In this document: positions 11,201 to 23,200 of the stretch, in pieces | How positions within the stretch are numbered: the stretch's first letter is position 1 | Layout: every line of letters begins with the position of its first letter | Assembly (NCBI GenBank): GCA_025267735.1 | Contig: CM046303.1 | Span: forward strand, 40,747,380 to 40,811,379 | Length of the DNA: 64,000 nt | Source of the DNA: Mactra quadrangularis | Taxonomy: Eukaryota; Mollusca; Bivalvia; Venerida; Mactridae | Reading direction: 5' to 3' | Translations under genes and position numbers: made by a program | The notes under the pieces: model-generated | Database searches by the model: none | Told to the model about the DNA's origin: nothing | What the model saw: the letters and a program-made list of their open reading frames with translations, nothing else

Positions 11201-14200
11201 GTAAGAACGTATGCAATCAGTTGATCTTTACTAATATGAACTTAGGTGCTACCTATGGCGCGGAAAACAGACTTACATGTATTACTTAAAAATAATAAAA
11301 TAAGATTGTTACTTTGGCAAAATAAAATAAAGAAAAGATATTCGGCGCTGTGAAGGATTATTTTGTTTGAGGGCCTATTAATTAGATAAGCTAGGGGAGA
11401 TAACTGCGTAATTTATAGCATTCAGAAAAATCAGACAACATTTCATTTTTTATGTCGGAATCATAATTATTTCAATTCTGAAAGAAATGTATTGTACATA
11501 TTCATTTATCTTATGAATAGAGATGAAGATAAAAAAGCCTCGATGAAACATTCATTTATGAAGATAGAAATGTTTCCTCTTTCCGTAACGTTAAGTTACG
11601 GAAACGTGCCTGTTTTATCATGAACGTCTCTTAGCGACGTCACGAACGGTGCGTTGGTAAGTATTTCCAATGTAAAAAGTCATAAAAATACTTTAATGAG
11701 GAAACGAACGAATAAAACGACCAAATATATTTTGGATTCTTATCTTGGAATAAGCATCGTAAAAAAACACATTTGAAATTATTTTGTGAGCGGAAAAGGC
11801 CACGAGTAAGCTGCCAATATTTTTATCCAATGAAAAGCCGCCAGTTGCTTCATTTATTGATCCGAATCGTTGAACGCTTGTTGTGCAATTTTCTATAGAG
11901 CGTCTTTAATCTTGATTAGCAGATGTTTGATTAAGCGTCTAATAAAATTGATGAAAATGGCGGCCCCCATATACTGGAGACGTTTTTCAAACTCATAGGA
12001 CTATATATTTTTCATTAATTTTATCGTTTTTTTCAATTTTAAAGAATTAACGTACGTCATACACGTTGTCTAAAAGCGCTCAAAGCCCTCGCGGGCCTTC
12101 GGCCCCGCTCGGGTTTTCCGCGTATAAAAATGGAGTGACCTCGGATCCACTGGGTTTGATTTGCAGTCGGGGCATACTTTCATGAGCTTCGACTTCGATG
12201 AATTACTCCAGCAAAATCCTATTGGACATCATGTGGAGGGTGTAGTGCTGGTAGTCGTGCTGTACAACTGTTTTTACTGGGGCGCGTGTGATCGGACGTT
12301 TCCCAGAAAAACAAGTGCTTGGTAAAATAGTTCTGTGAAGTTTTTAAAAAGAATAACGTATTTACACTATACATTGTCTCTGGTAGACTAACCCCTGAAT
12401 GCAGTGGGATGTACCACTGCCTTGAAGCCATCAAGAGTGTTTTGACGTAATGATGCTTCTGGTAGATTGTTCCATGGAGTGATAACTCTCGGGAAGAACG
12501 AATGTTGATAAGCGTTAATATTACAGTGATAGGGTACGAATTTCATGTTGTTTCTGGTCGATAAGTTGGTATTACAAATGTATACTACATCATCCATGTT
12601 GTATCTAGGTGAAGGCACTGGTAGGTAGTTTATAGGAACAGCTACAAGCTGGTGAACAATTTTATACATGAAGATAAGGTCAAATGAAGATCTACGTTGT
12701 TCCAAGGTTGGCCATTTCAATTCAGATAACATAGAAGTGACACTAGTAGGATTTTGGTAATTAAATGGTTTCTTGAGAACAAATCTTGCGGCATTTCTTT
12801 GCACTTGTTCAATTTGTTTGATCTGTGTTTTTTGTTGGGGATTCCATATGGTTGAACTATATTCAAGTTTTGGTCTGACGAGCGAATGGTATGCACGTTC
12901 TTTGATAGTTTTTGGACAGTGTCTTAGGTTCCGCTTTAGAAAACCTAGAACTCTAGAAGCGTTAGACGTAATATTGTCAATATGGATGTTATACTTCATA
13001 TTATCTGTAAGCTCGACTCCTAGATACGGATGGTGTTTCACATTTTCAAGAATATGACCTTTCATAGAATATTTAAATATCGATTTTTTACTCTTAGTAG
13101 TAATGTTCATGATGGCACATTTATCCACATTAAATTTCATTTGCCAAGTGTTACTCCAATCAATTAGTTTATCAAGATCTTGTTGTAAGATTTCATGGTC
13201 TGATGGCGAGCTTATAGCCCTATAGACAACACAGTCATCAGCGAATAAGCGTATAGTAGATGTGATATTACTAGCAATGTCATTAATAAACACGAGGAAC
13301 AATGCCGGGCCCAGTACAGTTCCCTGGGGTACTCCGGATGTTACACTGGAGAGGCGAGAAGATTCACCGTCGATCACAACCTGTTGCTGCCGATCGTGGA
13401 GGAAGGCTTTCACCCAGGATAGTGTGTCGTTCCTAATGCCGAAGTAGGAAAGTTTCTCAGCCAGACGTCGGTGTGGCACCTTGTCAAAAGCCTTGGCGAA
13501 ATCTAATATTGCCATGTCGACTTGTAAACCTTGGTTCATGAGATAAGTAATGTCGTCCGTCGATAAAAGTAATTGTGTTTCACACGATCTTTTAGTTCTG
13601 AATCCATGCTGATTTTCAAGTAAGATCTTATTAGTATCTAAGTGATTCATTATCGCAGACACCACTATGTGTTCGAGCATTTTTGAAGCTACTGCTGTTA
13701 AACTTACAGGACGATAATTGGAAGGTTTAGTTCTGTCACCTTTTTTAAATATTGGTACAATATTTGCTTGTTTCCAGTCGTTAGGTACTTCGTGAGTGTC
13801 TAATGATTGTTGGAATAAACTTTGTAAAATAGGAGATATTTCACTAGACAAGCTTGGTCATGAATAGTCCTATTATATAAAACCCTCCGTAACTTATTTT
13901 TCATTTGGACATTGCTTCTGTTACGTAGGGTCTTATCGACTTCCATACAGGTTGATGTAGCAAAATGCTATTCCCCCGCGCAACAAAAGCGAGCATAATT
14001 CAATATTTTCCGAAAATATTATTTATTTACTTATTCCTAACACTAAAAGACACATTTATCTAACATATTATAACACAAGATATAAAATAACCAACCTTAT
14101 TTTGTAGAATTAATCCATTGTTTCCGTAACTCAAAAATCCAGACTTTCGTTTTGAATACTTCTAACACTTAACTCCTTCATGCCGTAACGGAAACCGGAT

Positions 14201-17200
14201 TGGTCATGATAAACGCCACACAACCCGTTTCGAATCCGGATTACAAATTCAAAATATTTATGCTAAACAATTTTTTCCCGTCGTCGTTGAAGCAAAATTA
14301 CTTTCTAACAATTCAATTAACACAGTAGTTACATTTAGCTATATTTTTGTCTCCCAAAAATTAAAAAATAATCAAATTTGTAATCCGGATTTGGTATGTC
14401 TAATTTGGCGTTTAGCAGTAACAATTCCGGAAATGGTACCGTGTGACTGGAATTTAGAGTTGTTATTAAAAAAAAAGACAGGATTTTTTGGACTTGACGG
14501 AAACAATGAAAAATTACTTCTTGCTGAGGTGACTTATTGTAATTCTCATATTATAATGTGGTTAATTATTGTATATACTAGCGTTCTAATATAGTTTGTT
14601 AAGAAAATTGCGTAATTAAAACGAATTACACTCGTTTAAAGTGGCACTAAAATCTGTGCACGTTTTGCTACATCAAACTATATGGAAGCCGATAAGACCC
14701 TGCCGTAACAGAATAATGTCCCAATGTGAAATGAGTTACGGAGGGTCTTATATATAGGACTAGGTCATGAAAAACAGTGAAAAACCGGTCCATGTATTTA
14801 CCGAAATACAGCAGATTTCCCGAAATACACCTGAAATACAGTTGACAATAAAGTATGATAGTGTATCGCGATATTACCTCAAACTATCGATACATGACGA
14901 TAGTAACTTGTCATCCCCACAAGCCTTGGCAATCGGCAATTTCGCTGTCTACGAACGGACAAAAAAGTTTTTATGTCTGTATTCACACCCTAACCCTATT
15001 CCTTGTTATATTAGCTTTCATTTGATGTATAAATAAAAAAAATCATCAACCATTCAGACATTCAAGTTAAGTTATAGAATTGTAGGTCTCAACTAAAAAA
15101 ATGCCACCATTATCGGTAACATCGTCATTTATCCATTAATAATATAGTCGAATAAATGCACTTATCAGGCAAATTCAGATATATATAACATTTATAAACA
15201 TTTATGTATCTTATGTGATTCCTTTTTATATGCCCGAAAGAATTTCGGACATATTATGTTATACCCCCTGGCGTCCGTCTGTCCGTCCATCTGTCCGTTA
15301 GCAATTTGGTTTCCGGAGCATAACTTAAGTTCCATTTGACCCACAATATTCAAACTTCATAGGATGATTGCCCATATCAAGTAGAAGACCCCTATTGATT
15401 TTGGGGTCACAAGTTCAAAGGTCAAGGTCACTATTACCTTAAAACTGAAAACAGTTTTCTGGAGCATAACTTAAGTTCCATTTGGTCCACAATATTCAAA
15501 CTTCATACGATGGTTGTCCATATCGGGTAGAAGACCCCAATTGATTTTGGGGTCACAAGTTCAAAGGTCAAGGTCACTATTACCTTAAAACTGAAAACAG
15601 TTTTCGGAGCATAACATAAGTTTCATTTGGTCCACAATATTCAAACTTCATACGATGATTGTCCATATCGGGAAGAAGACCCCAATTGATTTTGGGGTCA
15701 CAAGTTCAAAGGTCAAGGTCACTATTACCTTAAAACTGAAAACAGTTTTCGGAGCATAACTTAACTAAAAAAAAAACACTTTCGGGCATATAATGCTCCG
15801 CCCAGCGGTGCTCTTGTTAATTGATATAACTAGCCAAAGATTTGTTAAATGTTGGTCAAATGACTAAGGCCACTGTTCATTGATTTTTCGTTTCTCAAGT
15901 CCGCCCACCCGATTTTTTGCCAAATTGAAAAAAAAATATGAAAAATCGCAAAAAAATATTCACCAGTGACCGACGCTCCAATGCCATCGCGCCCTATATT
16001 TTGCCTTCAAGAGTCATAGTTGAATCGTTGAGCGAATGTTACGTCCGCGTATGTTATGCAATCGACCAATCAGGGATGCGCGCTACGCGGGAGTTGCAGT
16101 TAGTATACACGCTTCAAAAGCCGATAATTAGTAATTCTTTTGTTTATCGATGGCCCCTGTGTACAACTTGACTGTATATTGTCGCCAATGAAGACCAATC
16201 AACGTCCGCTTAAAAAAAATCAATAATGCTACATGTCGACCCGATAAAATTGTTTACGTAATCAAACGGTTGCAATTAAACAAACACGTGACAAACTGTA
16301 CAAAGTAGATAGGGCTTTTTATATGCTTGCCATCAATTTGATTATTGTATTTAATTATTAGCATGTTTAAATAGACGTAATAATCAGTTTGCATTTTTTT
16401 TTGAGACAATTAAAGTTGACAACAATAATAATCTCTGATCAAATGATAATAATAACTGTTTAATTCCTCGTCAAAATAATCATAAAACAAATTAGTTTAT
16501 AATCATTTTACAACGAATAAAGTTTTTTTTATTTCGTACTAACATACATTTTCGCGACCGACACTATCACCAATAAATTGAAACATCGTTAAAATTACGT
16601 TAGTTATTTATTAATGTTCTTATTTAGAATGTTAAAACCTCTTAATTTAGCAATAAGTAAGGGGAACATTCCCTCATTTTTTCGATTTCAAAAATAAACA
16701 TCGATTGAATTTGTGAGAATTATAAAATATTCGTCACGTAATCTATCAGCTAAAATCGTGTATTAGGCTTCAAAAACCAATAAAAAACACCAGTTGCTAA
16801 TGAAAAGTATTTTTTAACGAAAAGGTTTGATATCTATAGCAAAACTTATTTTTTAAGAAAATATTTAAACAAAGAAGGGTCAAAATTAAGGACATTGATA
16901 ACATATTTTCCAAAATAGCCCTTAATGCATTTTAATCTCTGATGAACATAAACCAGTAAGCAATCATGCTAAACCAGAAGAACTGTTCAATTGAAATGAA
17001 AAATAGATATTTTCAGTTCACAATTTGATACAAAATTACTATATATTCTGTGAATTTTGCGTAAAACATTTAACACATATTTTAACTCGTGAACCAAACA
17101 TTCCGGAAGTATGAATTAGTTTTGACTGCAAATGTAAATTAAATAATTAGATTTGTTTACATTCAAAATTTCTACCATTTTGAGTTTTTGGGTTGGAAAT

Positions 17201-20200
17201 CTGAGTCATTCTGCGAGTTTGACAGTTTGTCAGCTTGAGCCTTGACAGCATTGCCATACTGCATGTGATTTTATGCATGGGTCTGTTTGCCAATATGACA
17301 GAAACTATAACGTAAATGTTGTTATATAAAATCTCGGGCAGAAAATATTGGACTCCAACTTTTGGCTGTGGGACTACTTTTCTCAGTAAGAGAGAGTCTT
17401 AGACTCCTACTTGTAAAATCCTAGTGAGAACCCTGAAATTGAAGTTATTGCATAAAGCTACAACAACTACATTAAAATCCATGGACGAAAACATGAAGTA
17501 TAGGTTGACCCCTGAAAATTTTATTTTGACCCCTTAAAATTTTATTTTGACCCCTGAAAATTTTCTGAAGGGTCATTGACCCTTGAGTCTGAAAGTCTAG
17601 TTCAAGCCCTGCAATACACTTTAGAGCTGTGAAAAGAGACAAGTAAATTTTGTCAGAATGACAAGTATAGCCAATTCTGATATTTCACCACCCTTGTTGA
17701 GAAAAGCTGTAAAACCCAAACAAACAAACTCAAGATTTCTCCACGGTATTGTTTTCAGTTATAAAGTAGTACAAATATTTTACAATATAAAATGCTTTTA
17801 CGTATGTTGCATTTTTTAGTAAAAAGCAAACTCTTTGTCCACACACCCGCCAGTCGGCTCAGTGGTAGAGTGTCCACTGGTAGAGGTTTTAACTGAGATA
17901 ATTTCAGATTGAGTGTTGAAATTAGTTCATACTATAATACCTGTGCCTCGTCAAACAAAAACCTACCCTAAGGAATTTGTATAGGCCAAGATCTTGTCAG
18001 AGCCCACACTGTTTACTAGTACATGTAACTTACAGATTTCTCAAGTCTGATAAAACAATTCCCTGATCTTATTACTATATCATAAATTTGCACAACATTA
18101 TTAACCTTAAGCATGCTAAAAACAATTGTATAGACTTTGCAAACAGCTCTGGACCAGGTCAGATGCTGAGTAACTCGGTGTCTGGTCAGGTTCGAAGCTG
18201 TTTGACATGTGGATAATATTTCTACCAAATTAGGAGAAAATTTGATAAAATTTAAAATTAATCAGACAACATTTTCAGCAGATGACTAAGTGCTGAGCAT
18301 GCAGAAGGTTAAATGTGAGAACAAATTTGACAGAAACTCATGAAAGTACCTGAAGGTAGCTTTTTGCTTGGCACGGTTAATTTTAGTCACTGCTCTAGTC
18401 AGAAGATGAGTGTTTGTATACACTATTAAAGGTTGGAGGTGGATTTTTTTTTATTCCCTCCTACCCTGTATTTTGCCAAAAAATCTTGAGAAACAGTAAA
18501 TAAAAAAACAGAACCTAAGTTCACGAAAAACTGTGATTTTTGACCACAATTGACTGTGACAATGTCTTGTTTTTTATTTCTGTCTGGACCATTTTTTAAA
18601 CCATATACACCTAACTAATGAGATGTGAATGAAACGATTTAATTATTTGATGGTATTTGAAGATATTCGTGTAAAGGACACATTTATCATCTGTTTTTTT
18701 ACGTATATGTGCAATTAATACTAGAGCAATAATACTACCATTTTTGGTAGTCTGGTTACACATTAACTATCGTGATACATATCATGATACGAAGCTACTA
18801 TCGTGATATGTATCGCGATACAATCAAGCTGACGATACCCAGCTCCATTAGTTACAAACCTTGCCGCCCTTCTTTGGACTTTTTCAATTTGATTTGTTGA
18901 ATTTTGGTATGTGGGTCCCAAACACTGGATGAATATTCTAGCTTTGGTCTTACTATGGCTTTATATGCATGTTCTTTAACTCTTTACTGGTTGCGACATG
19001 TGTGAAAAGTAGCCATTTTTTCACCATTACGCGCTAGGGCTATTTCAAGATGCTCTAATTTCATTACTAGTTATCATACAGATATGCAACTTGGCCAAAT
19101 TATTCCCTGGGTGAATGTCTTTCAGAAAAACCAAGTTGAGCCCCGATCCCTGTTACCATGGCAATGCTGGGACGGAGCAAAAACGGCAAAAATGCAATTT
19201 TCACTCTTTTTCCACCCCACATTTGCACTTTAAACAGTAATATTTTCCAAAATTGAGGTCTAAAGTGACAGGTATTTTCAGATACTGAAAACATGTTTTC
19301 TTATCAGCATTTGGCGCCATTTTACTGCACTCAATGACCCCGATTTTTTTTCTGGCGATGAGGGGCGCTGTGCCCCCTTCAAACCACAGCAACAAAGGGG
19401 GGCACATCCCCCCTTCGGAACCCCCCTGAGACATCTTTTGGTTTGGGAGGCGCGCGAAAAAAAACTCATTTTTTAGGGACAACTGTCCTTTAGTGAAATT
19501 CACTAAATCCAGTTGAAAAACACCAAGGCGGTGGCGGCCATTTTGGAGGGGGGAAGTCTAGACATGTAAAAATGCGGGATTGAGCGGTTAATGGTTAACC
19601 TTGGGAGAATTTATTTTTTAAATTTCTACGAAGGAATCCAAGAGATTGGTTTGCTTTTTTTGTTATGGTATTGATATGTTTATCCCATTTAAGATTATTT
19701 TGTAATGTGACAAAATTTAATTAGGCGTTGAGAAGGTTGTCTGCAGTTTGGCGTTTAGCAATTATAATAAATTTCAATACATGCTTTTGAAATATATATT
19801 TTTTTTAAAATTTACAAAGATAAATTCAGTTTGTGAGCAAAACTTGTCAATTAATTGTTTTGTTCACGAAAATACCAGAAAATAGATAGAATATGGCCTT
19901 TTTAGCGTCTCCATTTACAAAATAGCGTCCAAGAGTTTCGTAACCGCGTCTTTATCGAATCTGTCATCAAAATTTTAAGACTTGTTGAAATTTAAAGCTT
20001 CATTTAAGAATTTTGAACCACAAAAAAAAGTGATATACCTTATGTTAATCTGTTATTGAATAAACGAATGTCATTTAACACCATTCTGTTGACAAATCAA
20101 AATTCTACGAAAATGACGAATTTTAGTAAGTCTGTTAGTAAGTAAGAACTGTTTGAGGCAGGTTAATTAAAACTGGTTTAAACAGTTACCTGCTGTTAGT

Positions 20201-23200
20201 GGCCAATTCGGACAGTTGCCGCATCTGGCAGCAAATGCAGTTTATACTGTATGTAAGCAGACTATTGTTTCTGCATTTTCAAAAGTAAAATATAAAAAAA
20301 CTGCATAACGGTTTTGGTAATATCTTTATTCATTTTAACATATTTGAAATGAGCCGTCCAATCGCAGACTGTGAATAATACTGCTGTTAAATTAGCTCTC
20401 AAACCTTGGTCTAAAAATAGAAATTACGAAATCAAAATGTTTTTAATAGTGTTTCGTCTAGATGAAAGCTATGCATTGATTGGTAGACATAAAGGTCATC
20501 TCGACGTGACCCTCCATTGAGATCTTAGAGATCCTGTACGACAACGCTGTACAGGATATCTGTATTTCGTCTAGATGAAAGCTACGCATTGATTGGTCGA
20601 CATAAAGGTCATCTCGACGTGACGCTCCATTGAGATCTTAGAGATCCTGTTCGACAACGCTGTACAGGATATCTGTTTAATAGTAATAGTTTGACTAGTT
20701 CTTATCTCTTAGTGACATCATGTAATGGTTGTAGACTCTACAACATGGCCTGTTTTGACACGCAAGTTACGAATTAGTGATTAATGTTGAAACAATAGAC
20801 ATTGGCCTTGTCTTTAATAGCTACATGTATGTATCCAACTAATTCACATGAAGTCAATATGATCCTATTTGGATGCATTTCTTGCCCTTGTATAAAAGTT
20901 TAATGTGATATGATATTTTATATTACTTTTTAGGAGCATGTAGAGAAGAAATGATAACTTTAATGACTTGCTGGAAAACTCATGGTTTTAAAGAAAATAC
21001 TTGTACAAAAGAATATGATTCATTCTTCAAATGTAATGCAGTTGCCAGAGTAAGTATTCTTGAACTCCTGTCCGATCCAAGGAAGATAATTATATTGTAT
21101 CGCCTGTATTAAGCATGTTATAAAAAAGGTTATGCTTGAGAAAAAACCTTAATTTAAAACCTTTTAAGACATTTCTTATTTTTTTCATAACCCGTTTCGA
21201 TAGCCCAATTGGTAGTGTGGCGGGATTTGGAATCTCGTGTCCTGGGGAGGTTATACCCTTCCATAAAAAATTTGACATTAATGTAAATTTTCCTCCATAA
21301 ATAAGGTATATGGAGAGGTGTCCAGCCTTGTGGAAGGGTAGGTGAGTCCTGGTTATAGACCAGGGTTCAGGAAAGCTAGGTTAGGTGCACTAAATGCCGT
21401 TGTATGACCTATACAATGTGTTGCTATAGCATTAAACCCAACATAAACAAACAAACTAAAAAATTGATTATATAAGTATGCAAATATGCCAGACATTGCC
21501 TCAACACACTTGCTGAAGCCTGGTACAAGTGACAACACACTTGCCGAAGCCTGGTACAAGTGACAACACACTTGCTGAAGCCTGGTACAAGTGACAACAC
21601 ACTTGCTGAAGCCTGGTACAAGTGACAATTGGTTATTTCATACAGTTGGGCCAGTGGATAATTTTGCCTTTTAAATTGGGCTAATGCTCTAGAAAATTTA
21701 GTGCAACAGCTGTTGTAAGATGTTTATGATGTAGACATGTTATGTGTTGGTTATGTTATGTGTTGGTTATGTTATGTGTTGGTTATGCTGTGTTGATCAT
21801 GGTATGTGTTGGTTATGTGTTGATCATGCTGTGTTGATCATGGTATGTGTTGGTTATATTATGTTTTAGTTATGTTATGTTTTGGTTATGTTATGTGTTG
21901 GTCATGCTGTGTTGATCATGTTATGTGTTGGTCATGCTGTGTGGATCATGTTTTGTATTGGTCAAGTTATGTATTGGTCATGTTATGTGTTGGCCATGCT
22001 GTGTTGATCATGGTATGTGTTGACCATGTTATGTGTTGGTCGTGTTATGTGTTGGCCATGCTGTGTTGAGCACGGTATGTGTTGACCATGTTATGTGTTG
22101 ACCATGTTATGTGTTGGTCATGTTATGTGTTGGCCATGCTGTGTTGATCATGGTATGTGTTGACCATGTTATGTGTTGATCATGGTATGTGTTGACCATG
22201 GTATGTGTTGATCATGGTATGTGTTGACCATGTTATGTGTTGGTCACGGTATGTGTTGGCCATGCTGTGTTGAGCACGGTATGTGTTGACCATTTTATGT
22301 GTTGGTCATGTTATGTGTTGGTCATGGTATGTGTTGACCATGTTATGTGTTGATCATGGTATGTGTTGGTCATGGTATGTGTTGACCATGTTATGTGTTG
22401 ATCATGGTATGTGTTGGTCATGGTATGTGTTGACCATGTTATGTGTTGGTCATGGTATGTGTTGACCATGGTATGTGTTGATCATGGTATGTGTTGATCA
22501 TGGTATGTGTTGACCATGGTATGTGTTCATCATGGTATGTGTTGACCATGGTATGTGTTCATCATGTTATGTGTTTGTCAGATTATATGCACATTTTGTT
22601 AGAGGATCATAGTATTAAAATTCTTAAAGTATGTAGTTATGTTATGAAAAAGATCAAATTTAGTTGTAAGATCTTTTATAAAACAATTATCAGGTAATTT
22701 ATTGGTCAGGATAAAATGTGGAGAGATCTTGCTGAAAAGAATAACCCCATCTATTGAAATTTAATAGACGTTAGATTTTATTTACATACATGTAATTCAC
22801 TTTATAATAAGCCTTAAAGGGGAATAACTCTTTTAGCTTTATTTCAATAATTTTAAGTTGGTATTGAGTTATCTCTGAACTAATGATGCAAAATATAGTG
22901 CATTATGTAAAATAGTGTTTATGTAATGAAAGTTTGCTTTATAACATTGATTTAGTAATATAAATGTGAAGTTATAAGATTTAAATCATGTAGATAAGAT
23001 GAATTAGTGATGATTATTAGTACTTTAAGATTATTAGTAATGAAAAATAAATAATGTGATTGCTAGTTACAATTGAACTAGAAGGAACTCAGCAAAAAAA
23101 AGAATGATTATATATTTATAAACGTGTTATTATGCAAAGTACTATGATTTCAACAATAAGAGTCAAGTCTTGTATTAAGGTTCATGTAAAGTCTTGGTTT

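Noticed and set aside
12773..13057. Plus-strand ORFs opposite the reverse transcriptase
   Set aside because: Antisense shadows of the intact RT frame.
15938..16171. 77-codon ORF in a CpG-richer patch
   Set aside because: No recognisable domain, no splice context fitting CHCHD1; the composition alone is not enough to call a gene or promoter.
18730..18845. ATCGTGATA/TATCGCGATAC run as a fourth MITE E copy
   Set aside because: Shares the palindromic core, but no TAGGGCTG ends or target duplication were found.
21845..22697. Cys/Trp/His-rich ORFs
   Set aside because: Periodic translation of the 15-16 bp minisatellite.
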